From Sporosarcina sp. E16_8 (GTDB lineage: Bacteria; Bacillota; Bacilli; Bacillales_A; Planococcaceae), in the NCBI RefSeq assembly GCF_017347095.1, contig NZ_JADPRZ010000028.1, positions 1 to 43,504 on the forward strand: a DNA stretch of 43,504 nucleotides. Direction: 5' to 3'. The translations under genes and the position numbers were made by a program. Each line of letters begins with the position of its first letter. Positions within the stretch are counted from its first letter, which is position 1. Shown piece after piece: positions 26,361 through 35,908 of the stretch. Below the pieces are notes generated by a model. That model had not been told where the DNA came from and did no database searches. It worked only from the letters and a program-made list of their open reading frames with translations.

Positions 26361-27256
26361 AAGACATCCGTTTTGCGCTTGAAGATTATATGCACTTCCT
26401 AAAAGTGGAGCGGCAGTTGTCGGGAAATACAATTATTTCATATAAGCGAGACCTTGCCGAATATCTAGACTATATGGAACGGGTAGGTTATAAGTCGATG
26501 GATGATGTAGATCGTCCCGCTGTAGTGGGACATTTACATCAATTAAAAGAAGGCGGGAAATCGGCTAGGACCGTCTCTAGACATATTTCGTCAATCCGTT
26601 CATTTCATCAATTCCTTCTTCGGGAAAAGGTAACGACTAAGGATCCGACAGTCCATTTAGAGCTTCCGAAACTTGAACAGAAATTACCACGTGTTTTATC
26701 AATGGAAGAAGTAGATAGACTAATCGAGGCGCCAGATTGTTCAAAGCCGCAGGGTGTCAGAGATACTGCATTGCTTGAAGTTTTGTACGGGACGGGAATG
26801 CGTGTAAGTGAACTGATTGGACTTAATATGGATGATATTCATCTCTCGATGGGATTCGTCCGTGTATTTGGTAAAGGCGGGAAAGAGCGGATTATTCCGC
26901 TTGGTGGGAAGTCAATTACGGCGTGTAAGCGGTATATCGAAGAAGCACGACCGATTTTCATCGCAAAACAAAAAGGCGCTGAGGCATTATTTGTCAATAT
27001 GAGGGGAACTAGGCTAACAAGGCAAGGCTGTTGGAAGTTGTTGAATGGACATGGCCTAAAAGCGGGTATACAGAAAGAGCTGACGCCACATATCTTGCGT
27101 CATACGTTCGCTACGCATCTCATCGAAAATGGAGCGGATCTGCGGGCAGTTCAGGAAATGCTTGGTCACGCGGATATTTCCACAACACAAATTTATACAC
27201 ATGTCAGCCGTTCAAGGTTGAAAGAGGTCTATGTGAAATTCCATCCAAGGGCATAG
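26357..27256 (+). CDS. xerD: Site-specific tyrosine recombinase XerD
   Basis: A 299-residue recombinase that resolves chromosome dimers at dif with XerC. An N-terminal SAM-like core-binding domain (1-90) is followed by the catalytic domain. The catalytic set is visible: Arg in GTGMRVSELIGL, Lys in GKGGKERIIPL, HILRH with His and Arg, His in LGHADISTTQIYTH, and the nucleophile Tyr in QIYTH. Position after fur and before deoB matches ripX/xerD of B. subtilis. Translation is probably coupled to the short upstream frame. Confidence 0.94.
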   Translation: MKDIRFALEDYMHFLKVERQLSGNTIISYKRDLAEYLDYMERVGYKSMDDVDRPAVVGHLHQLKEGGKSARTVSRHISSIRSFHQFLLREKVTTKDPTVHLELPKLEQKLPRVLSMEEVDRLIEAPDCSKPQGVRDTALLEVLYGTGMRVSELIGLNMDDIHLSMGFVRVFGKGGKERIIPLGGKSITACKRYIEEARPIFIAKQKGAEALFVNMRGTRLTRQGCWKLLNGHGLKAGIQKELTPHILRHTFATHLIENGADLRAVQEMLGHADISTTQIYTHVSRSRLKEVYVKFHPRA

Positions 27257-27295
27257 AATTTTACAAAATTATTTAATTTTAAGGAGGACTAACTC

Positions 27296-28489
27296 ATGGG
27301 GAAACAACAATTTAAACGGGTTCATCTTATTGTGCTCGATTCTGTGGGAATCGGTGAATCACCGGATGCTGCTATTTTTGGTGATGCAGGTGCAAATACG
27401 CTAGGACATATCGGAGAAGCAATGGAAGGCTTACATATGCCGAACATGGGCAAACTTGGTCTTTCCAACATTAGTGAAATTAGAGGTATCTCCATTGTGA
27501 ATGAACCACTTGCTTTTTACGGTAAAATGCAGGAAGCATCTGTCGGGAAGGATACAATGACGGGTCATTGGGAAATAATGGGTCTCAACATTGATAAGCC
27601 ATTTAAAGTATATCCAAATGGTTTCCCACAGGAATTAATTGCGGAACTTGAACAACGAATAGGACGTAAAGTGATTGGTAATAAACCGGCTAGTGGTACC
27701 GCAATCATTGATGAATTTGGTGAGGAACATATGAAGACTGGATCAATTATTGTCTATACGTCTGCGGATCCAGTGCTGCAAATCGCTGCGCATGAGGGGA
27801 TCATCCCAATTGAAGAACAATACCGGATTTGTGAAATTGCGCGTGAGTTGACATTGGAACCGGAATTTTTAGTTGGTCGTGTCATTGCACGTCCATTTGT
27901 AGGAGAACCGGGCAACTTTACACGAACAACGAACCGACATGATTACGCTCTCAAACCATTTAATCGTACAGTTATGAATGAATTGGTGTCTGCGGATTAT
28001 GATGTTATGGCGATTGGCAAAATCGCGGATATATTTAACGGTGAAGGCATTAGCGAATCCGTTCGAACCGTGAGCAATATGGACGGCGTCGACAAATTAC
28101 TGGATGTTATGAAACAAGACTTCAAGGGTCTCAGTTTCACGAATCTCGTTGATTTTGATGCGTTATTTGGTCATCGGAGAGATCCGCTTGGTTATGGCTT
28201 AGCGCTACAGGAGTTTGATGTAAGGTTGCCAGAAATCTTAGCAGCGCTGCGTGATGACGATTTGCTGATCATTACAGCGGATCACGGCAATGACCCAACT
28301 TATCCAGGTACTGATCATACCCGCGAATATGTCCCGCTCGTGGTCTATTCGCCTTCGTTCAAAACTGGGGGGGAAATGCCACTGAACGAGACTTTTGCAG
28401 ATATTGGTGCTACGATCGCGGACAATTTTGATGTGAAAATGCCTGAGTTTGGTAAGAGTTTCTTGAATTTATTAGAGGGAAAGGTGTGA
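27296..28489 (+). CDS. deoB: Phosphopentomutase
   Basis: A 397-residue Mn-dependent enzyme of the alkaline phosphatase superfamily that interconverts (deoxy)ribose 1- and 5-phosphate. Key sites are the metal Asp in [15 protein letters not shown], the phosphorylated Thr in KDTMTGHWE, and the metal-binding [10 protein letters not shown] with [17 protein letters not shown] stands eight bases before the ATG. It precedes and slightly overlaps pdp, so the pair converts nucleoside-derived pentose phosphate. B. subtilis calls it drm. Confidence 0.96.
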   Translation: MGKQQFKRVHLIVLDSVGIGESPDAAIFGDAGANTLGHIGEAMEGLHMPNMGKLGLSNISEIRGISIVNEPLAFYGKMQEASVGKDTMTGHWEIMGLNIDKPFKVYPNGFPQELIAELEQRIGRKVIGNKPASGTAIIDEFGEEHMKTGSIIVYTSADPVLQIAAHEGIIPIEEQYRICEIARELTLEPEFLVGRVIARPFVGEPGNFTRTTNRHDYALKPFNRTVMNELVSADYDVMAIGKIADIFNGEGISESVRTVSNMDGVDKLLDVMKQDFKGLSFTNLVDFDALFGHRRDPLGYGLALQEFDVRLPEILAALRDDDLLIITADHGNDPTYPGTDHTREYVPLVVYSPSFKTGGEMPLNETFADIGATIADNFDVKMPEFGKSFLNLLEGKV

Positions 28490-29802
28490 TGAAGTTGTTC
28501 AGAATGGTAGATGTAATTGAGAAAAAGCGAAACGGCGAAGTTCTTACAAAAGAAGAAATCACTTTTTTTGTAAATGGCTATACAGTTGGTTCCATCCCGG
28601 ATTATCAAGCAAGTGCGTTTCTGATGGCGATCTATTTCAAAGGAATGACTGCTGAAGAACAGGGATACTTGACGATGGCGATGGTTGAATCTGGCGATCA
28701 AATCGACTTATCTGCAATTGAGGGGATTAAAGTCGATAAACATTCTACAGGCGGAGTTGGAGATACGACGACATTAATCCTGGTGCCTCTCGTCGCGGCA
28801 TGCGGCGTTCCTGTCGCTAAGATGAGTGGCAGGGGTCTTGGCCATACAGGCGGGACGCTCGACAAGCTGGAGGCCATAGAAGGGTTCCATATCGAATTGA
28901 CAGAAGAACAGTTCGTCAAGCAAGTGAATGATTTGAAATTAGCGGTCATCGGTCAAAGTGGCAACTTGACGCCTGCTGATAAAAAACTCTATTCATTACG
29001 CGACGTGACAGCTACTGTTGACAGCATCCCGCTCATTGCCAGCTCAATTATGAGCAAGAAAATTGCTGCTGGTGCAGACGCGATTGTTCTCGATGTGAAA
29101 ACCGGTGACGGTGCATTCATGAAAACAGAGGCAGACGCGAGAGCACTGGCTCACTCGATGGTGGCGATAGGTAAACAAGTCGGTAGAAATACGATGGCGA
29201 TCATTTCTGATATGAGCCAGCCGCTCGGGTTTGCAATTGGGAACTCACTTGAAGTGATTGAAGCGGTTGAAACGCTAAAAGGGAATGGTCCTGAAGACTT
29301 GACGGAACTATGTCTCGTTCTTGGCAGCAAGATGATTGTAGCGGGAGGAAAAGCTACTTCAGTCGAGGAAGCTAGGGACATGCTGAAAGCGGTTATTACT
29401 GACGGTTCAGCTCTTGAATTGTTTGGTAAATTGATTGAAGCGCAAGGCGGAAATGGCGCTATCATTCACGATACATCTTTATTACCGACAGCGAAATATC
29501 AAATTGAAGTACCTGCACTGTCATCGGGTTATGTAACGAAGATGGAAGCGGATGACATTGGCGTTGCCGCAATGCTTCTTGGTGCGGGTAGAGCGACAAA
29601 AGATGATGAGATCGATCTTGCAGTAGGTATAGTGCTTACTAAAAAAATCGGAGATGCTGTGCAAGTGGGAGAACCACTTGCGATTATCCATTCGAATACG
29701 GAAAGTGTAGAACAATCCATGACACTGATCCAGAAACATATAACGATTGGTAAGGAAGCAGTGGCAAGCCCGCGTCTCATAGGCGACATGATTACGGGCT
29801 AA
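28489..29802 (+). CDS. pdp: Pyrimidine-nucleoside phosphorylase
   Basis: A 437-residue enzyme splitting uridine, thymidine or deoxyuridine with phosphate. The family signature [17 protein letters not shown] is complete. [11 protein letters not shown] and [20 protein letters not shown] form the phosphate and nucleoside site. The ATG at 28489 overlaps the deoB stop by one base (TGATG); a GTG at 28486 or an internal ATG six codons later are alternatives. In B. subtilis purine phosphorylase pupG follows drm; here pdp takes that place. Confidence 0.94.
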   Translation: MKLFRMVDVIEKKRNGEVLTKEEITFFVNGYTVGSIPDYQASAFLMAIYFKGMTAEEQGYLTMAMVESGDQIDLSAIEGIKVDKHSTGGVGDTTTLILVPLVAACGVPVAKMSGRGLGHTGGTLDKLEAIEGFHIELTEEQFVKQVNDLKLAVIGQSGNLTPADKKLYSLRDVTATVDSIPLIASSIMSKKIAAGADAIVLDVKTGDGAFMKTEADARALAHSMVAIGKQVGRNTMAIISDMSQPLGFAIGNSLEVIEAVETLKGNGPEDLTELCLVLGSKMIVAGGKATSVEEARDMLKAVITDGSALELFGKLIEAQGGNGAIIHDTSLLPTAKYQIEVPALSSGYVTKMEADDIGVAAMLLGAGRATKDDEIDLAVGIVLTKKIGDAVQVGEPLAIIHSNTESVEQSMTLIQKHITIGKEAVASPRLIGDMITG

Positions 29803-29818
29803 TAAGTAGTTGAAACTC

Positions 29819-29862
29819 AAAGCTACCCTATCAACCAAACTTGGTTGATAGGGTAGCTTTTT
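29819..29862. terminator. Terminator of deoB-pdp
   Basis: AAAGCTACCCTATCAACC pairs with GGTTGATAGGGTAGCTTT, then TT. Confidence 0.93.
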
Positions 29863-30054
29863 GAAATTAAGAAATCGATCATAACCGCAGTCGGACCAAT
29901 CATATCCATGGCCTCGACCGACAATAACTCCCTAAAAATATTTCTTTTTCCAATGGATGTGTAAATCGTTTGGAAGACGTACATACTTTCATCAGTAGTG
30001 AGCAATGTCGAAACATAAGAACTTTGCGCTGACTGTGACTAGTTCTGTCAGGCG

Positions 30055-30082
30055 AAAGGATTTCGCCCTTCAAATGTGGAAT
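30055..30082 (+). promoter_or_regulatory. Sigma-H promoter of the spoIIA operon
   Basis: AAAGGATTT, 12 bases, GTGGAAT fits the sigma-H consensus RNAGGAWWW-N11/12-RNNGAAT at every defined position. It stands 27 bases before spoIIAA. In B. subtilis spoIIA is transcribed by sigma-H with Spo0A~P. I did not find an unambiguous 0A box here. The rest of the gap (29863-30054) shows nothing else recognisable. Confidence 0.85.
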
Positions 30083-30108
30083 AATTCGCATGAAGGAGGG
30101 GTTTCAGC

Positions 30109-30462
30109 ATGGCTGACATCGAAATTATTGACAATGGGATTTTAATTGCGACACTGCAAGGGGAATTGGACAATCATGAGGCAAATCGAATCCGGTCCCA
30201 CATTTCATCAGCTATTTATAGCGGACAAGTCCGGGCGGTTATTTGGGATTTGACGAGGCTTGGATTCATGGATAGCGCAGGAATCGGGCTCATTCTTGGA
30301 AGGATGCGCGATTTAGCACCTGTGGAAGGGGAAACGCTCATTTTGAATCCGTCTACGACAATGGAAAAGATATTCACATTTTCTGGTCTTGGACCAAATA
30401 TAAGGCATTGCACGGTCGATCTAGCGATCGGGGAAATCGGAGGGGTATTACATGAACAATGA
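30109..30462 (+). CDS. spoIIAA: Anti-sigma-F factor antagonist
   Basis: A 117-residue STAS-domain protein that releases sigma-F from SpoIIAB. The phosphorylation site is Ser56 in GFMDSAGIGLILGR, corresponding to Ser58 of B. subtilis. GAAGGAGG precedes the ATG. It overlaps spoIIAB by 11 bases. The dacF gene that heads this operon in B. subtilis is missing. Confidence 0.96.
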   Translation: MADIEIIDNGILIATLQGELDNHEANRIRSHISSAIYSGQVRAVIWDLTRLGFMDSAGIGLILGRMRDLAPVEGETLILNPSTTMEKIFTFSGLGPNIRHCTVDLAIGEIGGVLHEQ

Positions 30463-30898
30463 AATGACGTTATCATTCGTCGCAATAGAGGAAAACGAAG
30501 CACTGGCACGGATGGCAATGACCTGTTTTATAACGCCGCTGGACCCTACTATTGAAGAAATTTCAGAATTTAAGACCATTGTGTCGGAAGCTGTAACGAA
30601 TGCCATCATTCATGGCTATGAATGTGATGGCAAAAGCCTTGTCACTGTTCACGCTGTGATTGAAGAGAACAAAGTTACGATGACTGTCCGCGATGAAGGC
30701 TTGGGTATTTTTGACGTAGAACAGGCGATGGAACCGATGTTTACCACACGGCCCTTCATGGAGCGATCGGGTATGGGATTTACGATAATGGAAAGCTTTG
30801 CCGACAGTTTGTCAGTCGAATCTGTATTAGGAAATGGAACAATCGTCAAGTTCGAGAAAACGTTTTCTCCGGTCCCGGAAGCAAGCAGAATGAGGTGA
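30452..30898 (+). CDS. spoIIAB: Anti-sigma-F factor / serine kinase
   Basis: A 148-residue GHKL-type kinase that holds sigma-F inactive and phosphorylates SpoIIAA. The N-box is EAVTNAIIHGY, G1 is DEGLGI and the G2 lid is ERSGMGFTIM. CGGAGGGG lies about seven bases before the ATG, inside spoIIAA. Together with its partners it makes sigma-F forespore-specific. Confidence 0.96.
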   Translation: MNNEMTLSFVAIEENEALARMAMTCFITPLDPTIEEISEFKTIVSEAVTNAIIHGYECDGKSLVTVHAVIEENKVTMTVRDEGLGIFDVEQAMEPMFTTRPFMERSGMGFTIMESFADSLSVESVLGNGTIVKFEKTFSPVPEASRMR

Positions 30899-30901
30899 CC
30901 C

Positions 30902-31690
30902 ATGGACGCATCCGTTGAAATAAAACCGGCATTGTTGACCCAAGAAAAGATGAGGGAACTCATTAAAGTTTCACAAGAAGGTGATAAAGAAGCGAGAAGG
31001 ATGATGGTGGAGGGAAATACGCGGCTTGTCTGGTCCATTGTCCAGCGGTTTGCTTCCCGTGGCGCCGACCCCGAGGATTTATTTCAAATTGGTTGTATCG
31101 GTCTTATGAAATCAATCGATAAATTCGATTTATCGTATGAAGTGAAATTCTCTACTTATGCGGTACCTATGATTGTCGGAGAAATCCAGCGTTTTCTAAG
31201 AGATGACGGGATGGTGAAAGTAAGTCGGTCCATCCGCGAACTTAGTTTCAAAATCCGTCATGCAACAGATGATTATATTAAATTGCATGGCAAATCGCCA
31301 TCAATTTCGGAAGTTGCAGCAGTCCTCGAAGTGTCCGTTGACGATGTCGTTCTGGCCTCTGATGCTTTACGCGATCCCGCGTCACTTCATGAACAGTTAT
31401 ATGAAAGTGAAGGGGATAGCTTAACGTTGATGGATCAGTTGCGAGATGACAGGTCTGAAAGAGTGTTCGACCATATCCCGCTGCGTGATGTCATTTCTAA
31501 ATTAAATAAACGAGATCAAACAATCATTTATATGCGCTATTATCTGGATTGTACGCAAAGTGATATTGCAGAGAGAATTGGTATATCACAAGTCCAGGTG
31601 TCACGACTTGAAAAGAAAATCTTAGCCCAATTGAAATTATGGATGGGTGTTGATTCGGAAGAAACTATACTAAATGTGAGGACGGATTAA
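30902..31690 (+). CDS. sigF: RNA polymerase sigma-F factor
   Basis: A 262-residue SigB/F/G-type sigma factor, the first forespore-specific regulator. Region 2 contains DLFQIGCIGLMKSIDKFDLSY, region 3 follows SVDDVVLASDALRDPASLHE, and region 4 has RDQTIIYMRYYLDCTQSDIA with the helix-turn-helix ISQVQVSRLEKKIL. It begins three bases after spoIIAB. Also called spoIIAC. Confidence 0.96.
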   Translation: MDASVEIKPALLTQEKMRELIKVSQEGDKEARRMMVEGNTRLVWSIVQRFASRGADPEDLFQIGCIGLMKSIDKFDLSYEVKFSTYAVPMIVGEIQRFLRDDGMVKVSRSIRELSFKIRHATDDYIKLHGKSPSISEVAAVLEVSVDDVVLASDALRDPASLHEQLYESEGDSLTLMDQLRDDRSERVFDHIPLRDVISKLNKRDQTIIYMRYYLDCTQSDIAERIGISQVQVSRLEKKILAQLKLWMGVDSEETILNVRTD

Positions 31691-31694
31691 ACTA

Positions 31695-33146
31695 ATGGAA
31701 AAGCTATTCCAATCGGTGAATGAAGGGGAAGAGTGGTTCTATACCTGTTTCGGTAAAGATAAGACGTTCGATGCTACTGCCAGATCATTGCATCTTTGGG
31801 ATATGCCTGCTCTGTTGCTTTATATTAATGGACTCATAGACGGTGATACAATCACGACTTTATTGACGGAAATGCAAGGAGCTAGAGAAGTGGAGGACGA
31901 AGACCAGGAGGATGGAGGGGAACGATTCCTCTCCTTTTTTCCGTATCACGCCGTTTCAAATGTGAAAGATCGAAACGAATTGCTTACCTCGATATTAAGC
32001 GGACAAGCTGCCTTCGTCACACCTGAGGGCTATGTATTTACCATCGATATTCGATCTTATCCTGGCAGGCAACCTGCAGAACCTGACAATGAAAAAGTCG
32101 TTAGAGGATCAAGGGATGGATTTACGGAGAATCTTATCCAAAATACCGCGCTAATCAGGAGACGACTTCGTACCGAGGATTTACGATTTGAAATGCATAA
32201 AGTGACGATGAATGGAAAGACAGATGTATCAATCACCTACATGCAAGGGGCGGCGAGTGAAGAGCATCTTACTTATATCCGTGAAAGGCTGGATGCCATT
32301 CACCACGATGGACTGACAATGACGGACAAATCTCTTGAAGAGTTTTTGTTCAAACAGGGTTTTCATCCAATGCCGTTCGTTCGTTTCACGGAGCGTCCTG
32401 ATATATGTGCGGCACATTTATTGGAAGGGCATATCGCAATCATCGTGGATACATCTCCCTCTGTCATACTTGCACCGGCCCCATTATTTCATCATTTGCA
32501 ACATGCGGAAGAATACCGCCAGGCCCCGCTTATTGGGACGTTTGTCAGGATTATGCGTTTATTTGCGGCTGCCATGAGTCTTATTCTTTTACCTTTTTGG
32601 TACTTGCTCGCAACGAAACAACACTACTTACCTGATTTCCTCAGTTATATAGGACCAAAAGATATCGGGGAAATTCCATTACTTGTTCAGCTTCTTATCG
32701 CAGATGGCGGGATCGAGATACTTCGTATGGCGGCTATTCATACGCCGACACCGATGTCGACCGCGATGGGACTTGTTGCGGCGATTGTCATTGGACAAGT
32801 AGCGATAGACGTTGGTCTTTTCACCCCTGAAGTTGTTTTATATGTGGCTGTAAGTGCCATTTTCACATTCTCAATTCCCTCTTACGAATTAAGCCTTACG
32901 ACAAAAATTTTCAGAGTTTGTATTCTGTTGTCGACTGCGCTACTCGGAGCACCTGGCTTTTTCTTGTCAGTCGCAGTACTTTTCTACTATTTATGTGCAT
33001 TGAAGCCAATGGGTGTACCCTATTTATGGCCCGCTGTACCGTTCTTTCCAAAGGCGATGTCACGTGTCATTATTAGGTTTCCGATGACTTCCGATGCCCC
33101 TAGACCGTTTATAACAGACTCTCCAGATAGGGATCGTGTTTCTTAG
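31695..33146 (+). CDS. spoVAF: SpoVAF-like spore germination protein (GerA family A subunit)
   Basis: A 483-residue protein of the GerAA/SpoVAF family. A soluble N-terminal half contains IQNTALIRRRLRTEDLRFE. A membrane half of about five or six helices starts near residue 285 after the YRQAPLIGTFVRIMRLFA motif. Family members lie in the inner spore membrane and influence germinant-triggered ion and Ca-DPA release. It follows sigF by four bases, whereas in B. subtilis spoVAA-AE lie between. SpoVAF is chosen by position and length; another GerA-type subunit is possible. Confidence 0.85.
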   Translation: MEKLFQSVNEGEEWFYTCFGKDKTFDATARSLHLWDMPALLLYINGLIDGDTITTLLTEMQGAREVEDEDQEDGGERFLSFFPYHAVSNVKDRNELLTSILSGQAAFVTPEGYVFTIDIRSYPGRQPAEPDNEKVVRGSRDGFTENLIQNTALIRRRLRTEDLRFEMHKVTMNGKTDVSITYMQGAASEEHLTYIRERLDAIHHDGLTMTDKSLEEFLFKQGFHPMPFVRFTERPDICAAHLLEGHIAIIVDTSPSVILAPAPLFHHLQHAEEYRQAPLIGTFVRIMRLFAAAMSLILLPFWYLLATKQHYLPDFLSYIGPKDIGEIPLLVQLLIADGGIEILRMAAIHTPTPMSTAMGLVAAIVIGQVAIDVGLFTPEVVLYVAVSAIFTFSIPSYELSLTTKIFRVCILLSTALLGAPGFFLSVAVLFYYLCALKPMGVPYLWPAVPFFPKAMSRVIIRFPMTSDAPRPFITDSPDRDRVS

Positions 33147-33212
33147 ATCATTGCCTCTACCCTTCCTTATATGATAAAGTTTTAGTTATCTAATTCGAGA
33201 GGGGAAGGCAAC

Positions 33213-34541
33213 ATGCATCTTTATGGAACACAATCAGTCAACGAACGTGGACATCTGACAATTGGTGGCACGGATACAGTTGATCTTGCGCATACTTATG
33301 GAACACCACTTAACGTCTATGATATTGCCTTGTTCCGTGAACGGGCAAGCGCCTTTAAGAAGACATTTGAAACGATGGGCATCCGTGCACAGGTCGCTTA
33401 TGCGAGTAAAGCATTTTCGTCCATTGCTATCTACGAGATTGCTGAACAACAAGGACTTTCTTTGGATGTCGTTTCTGGAGGGGAATTGTTTACAGCAGTA
33501 TCTGCGGACTTCCCGCGCAATCGAATTCATTTCCACGGCAACAATAAAAGCTACACTGAATTACAATACGCTTTCGATGAAAAAATAGGTTGTATCGTCA
33601 TTGATAATTTTTCTGAAATCGAACTAGTTAAGGAAATTGCTGAAGCCCGTAAAGAATCTATGAACGTGCTTATCCGGGTAACACCGGGAGTGGAAGCATC
33701 TACCCATGACTATATTACGACGGGGCAGGAAGATTCGAAGTTTGGATTTGATTTGAAAAATGGCCAGACGGATGAGGCTTTCCTTCAGTTGTACAAGCAT
33801 CCTTACATCAATTTATTGGGTATGCATTGCCATATCGGTTCTCAAATATTCGAAACAGATGCGTTTCGTTTAGCAGCAGAGGCACTCATGAATAAGATGG
33901 TTGCTTGGCGCGATAATCACGAATTCATCTGCACAGTTCTGAACTTAGGTGGCGGATTTGGTATTCGTTATACTGAGGAAGACAAACCGCTTGAACCGTC
34001 AGTATACGTCGAAGAAATGGCGACCGTTGTACTCTCAATGACGCGCAGTCATAACTACCCATTGCCAGAAGTTTGGATTGAGCCCGGCAGATCGCTTGTT
34101 GGGGATGCAGGTACTACTCTGTATACTGCTGGAAGCTCAAAAGAAGTGCCTGGTATTCGGAAATATATTGCAGTAGACGGCGGAATGTCGGATAATATTC
34201 GACCGGCGTTGTATGGTGCGAAATATACTGCAGTTTCGGCAAATCGTATGAATGAACCTCACGTCGATAAAGTGACGATAGCGGGGAAATGTTGTGAATC
34301 AGGGGATAAGCTTATTGAAGAGGCTCAGCTCGCTAATCCGACTGAAGGGGACATCATCGCTGTATTCTGTACAGGTGCTTATGGTTACTCTATGGCCAGT
34401 AATTACAACCGTCTTCCGAAACCGGCAGTCGTGTTCTGTGAAAATGGACAACATCAGCTTGTCGTCCGCAGGGAAACTTATGAAGACGTTGTCAGATTAG
34501 ACATTCCGTTGCAACTAGTTAGAAGGGGGGAGAGGATTTGA
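33213..34541 (+). CDS. lysA: Diaminopimelate decarboxylase
   Basis: A 442-residue PLP enzyme converting meso-diaminopimelate to lysine. The PLP lysine is Lys66 in VAYASKAFSS. HCHIGSQI, the glycine loop LGGGFGIRY and EPGRSLVG bind cofactor and substrate, and CCESGDKL carries the partner-subunit Cys. GAGAGGGGAAGG precedes the ATG. No lysine riboswitch is visible in the 66-base upstream gap. It follows spoVAF, as in B. subtilis. Confidence 0.96.
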   Translation: MHLYGTQSVNERGHLTIGGTDTVDLAHTYGTPLNVYDIALFRERASAFKKTFETMGIRAQVAYASKAFSSIAIYEIAEQQGLSLDVVSGGELFTAVSADFPRNRIHFHGNNKSYTELQYAFDEKIGCIVIDNFSEIELVKEIAEARKESMNVLIRVTPGVEASTHDYITTGQEDSKFGFDLKNGQTDEAFLQLYKHPYINLLGMHCHIGSQIFETDAFRLAAEALMNKMVAWRDNHEFICTVLNLGGGFGIRYTEEDKPLEPSVYVEEMATVVLSMTRSHNYPLPEVWIEPGRSLVGDAGTTLYTAGSSKEVPGIRKYIAVDGGMSDNIRPALYGAKYTAVSANRMNEPHVDKVTIAGKCCESGDKLIEEAQLANPTEGDIIAVFCTGAYGYSMASNYNRLPKPAVVFCENGQHQLVVRRETYEDVVRLDIPLQLVRRGERI

Positions 34542-34642
34542 GAAAACGCAACATCCTTCTTTTCATCTTCATTGTAGTTGCAGCAAGTATGTGGGGAGCG
34601 GTATACTGGAAGTTCATCATGCCAATCATTGATCCACGATAG
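34538..34642 (+). CDS. 34-residue single-helix membrane protein
   Basis: Starts at TTG overlapping the lysA stop (TTTGA), with AGAAGGGGGGAGAGGA just upstream. The product has a short basic N-terminus (MRKRN), one hydrophobic helix (about residues 6-24) and a short polar tail ending DPR. The coupling and strong ribosome site make it credible. I do not recognise a family; a small membrane-associated accessory protein is the most that can be said. Confidence 0.6.
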   Translation: MRKRNILLFIFIVVAASMWGAVYWKFIMPIIDPR

Positions 34643-34839
34643 AGTAAAACTTCAATCAGAGGGAGCAATCCCCCTAGCGAGACAGCGAACTCGGTGGAAT
34701 TTCTTTATGTCATTTTATATAAGCCTTGAATGGGGCTCTTACTGCCTGTTACTGCGCGATAAAGGAAACTGCTTATCATTGGGAAATGTAGTTAGTACTA
34801 TCCAATGTTCAAAGTATTTTCAGAAAAGAAGGGATTCAA
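34643..34839. other. Spacer between lysA and ribT with a dispersed repeat
   Basis: Holds the second clear copy of the ~37-bp TTGAATGGGG...GATAAA repeat (34726-34763) and a small hairpin, AGGGAGCAATCCCCCT, near 34660. No gene is seen. Confidence 0.45.
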
Positions 34840-35208
34840 TTGATACTTTTACGTTATAAGAAAACATATGAAAAAATTGCGATGGGTCTACTCTCTTTTA
34901 TGCCGGGCGATAAAACCGTCAAGAAATTGCAGGAGTGGATTCACCGCTATGAAACAGATGATAGTTGGCAATTATATCTTTTGAAAAAAGATGAGGATTT
35001 CATCGGTTTGATAGGGATCGCAATAGGAGAAGAAGCTTATACATTACAGCATCTTTCTGTCAATCCATCTTTCCGTGGTGAAGGAATTGGTCAGGAAATG
35101 GTAATGAAGCTGCAAGCACTCTTCCCTGATAAAGCGTGTATTGGAACAGAAGAAACCGATTTATTCTTACAGAAATGTAAGCCTAAAGAAGAAGGTTCTG
35201 ACAATTAA
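34840..35208 (+). CDS. ribT: RibT-like GNAT acetyltransferase
   Basis: A 122-residue GNAT protein. The start LLRYKKTYEKIAMGLLSFMPG is typical of RibT, and the acetyl-CoA loop is VNPSFRGEGIGQEMV. In B. subtilis ribT sits at the end of the riboflavin operon. Here no riboflavin genes are present and ribT stands alone between lysA and ypuF. The substrate is unknown. The TTG start has AAGAAGGGA seven bases upstream. Its 3' end overlaps the end of the antisense frame of a dead recombinase. Confidence 0.85.
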   Translation: MILLRYKKTYEKIAMGLLSFMPGDKTVKKLQEWIHRYETDDSWQLYLLKKDEDFIGLIGIAIGEEAYTLQHLSVNPSFRGEGIGQEMVMKLQALFPDKACIGTEETDLFLQKCKPKEEGSDN

Positions 35209-35249
35209 CGTCTGCCCTTCGTGTTGATGGATAAGGGCTGACGGGCATT

Positions 35250-35580
35250 GTGGTAACATTGATGTTGTAAAGTCGTTTTCCATTGCCTCAATCACTTCGT
35301 TTTCGGTGGTATGGTAAAGGTGACCGTAAGTATTCACTGTGATGTAAACGTCCTTGTCGCCAAGTCTTTTTGTAGCAACGGAAATAATAATTCCATTGTT
35401 AATTAAGGTAGGTTGCATGCAAGTGTCATAAATCATGTATGCGGATTCGTATAACACCCGCACGTTTGATGTACATAGCATAACGTCTATTAAGTGTCGT
35501 TCTTGCAAAGCTGTCGTAAAACTCTCCGAATACAACATAGGAGAGTTTTGGGGCAGCTTCTTTTTTGATTTTTCAAGCGG
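35250..35580 (-). pseudogene. Decayed phage-type integrase (tyrosine recombinase), C-terminal part
   Basis: One minus-strand frame (from about 35575) reads PKLSYVVFGEFYDSF, then YIKRAGVIRIRIHDL, a stop where the catalytic Arg codon should be (CGA to TGA), then HLHAT. After a frameshift near 35415 it continues LINNGIIISVATKRLG, DKDVYITVNTYGHLY and NEVIEAMEND. This is the integrase pattern IHDLRHTHAT...KRLGHKD...TYAHLY. The His of LGH is also lost (LGD). The N-terminal two thirds are gone. It marks an old phage or integrative-element insertion. Confidence 0.82.
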
Positions 35581-35591
35581 TTTTATATTCA

Positions 35592-35908
35592 TGCGAATTA
35601 GGCTCTTTTAAAATGGATGTAATCCCAGATCAAATCAAGCGATTCGCTTTTTTGCACTCTGATTAACTCTACTTCGCCTATTGAATAGAATTTATTCGAA
35701 ATCTCTTCACTTTCATCTGGAGAAAGACATGGATTAGTCGAGGCGATGATTGCTCCTATTTATTACTTTATTACTCGATAGTGGTCTTATCTGGTAAAAA
35801 AACCTTAATAATATGGACTTATTCGCCTTTTTCGTCATAAGCATATATACTATAAAACCATTGGTACTACTGACTTTTAGGGTTAAAATGTTTTCAATGC
35901 TCAGTCAA
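35592..35908. other. Spacer with a possible gene fragment
   Basis: On the minus strand 35762-35598 is open for about 54 codons (ending DLIWDYIHFKRA) but has no start codon with a ribosome site and is preceded by stops. It may be a truncated gene brought in with the integrase remnant. I do not recognise it. The remaining bases to 35908 are AT-rich and featureless. Confidence 0.35.

Noticed and set aside
29823..30005. Minus-strand 60-codon frame antisense to the spoIIA upstream region
   Set aside because: No ribosome binding site, TTG start, and its end runs through the pdp terminator stem. No known family is recognised.
35167..35592. Intact 141-residue minus-strand protein
   Set aside because: The frame is open by chance: its N-terminal half is out of frame with the integrase-like reading, and the real similarity needs a frame change and passes a stop.
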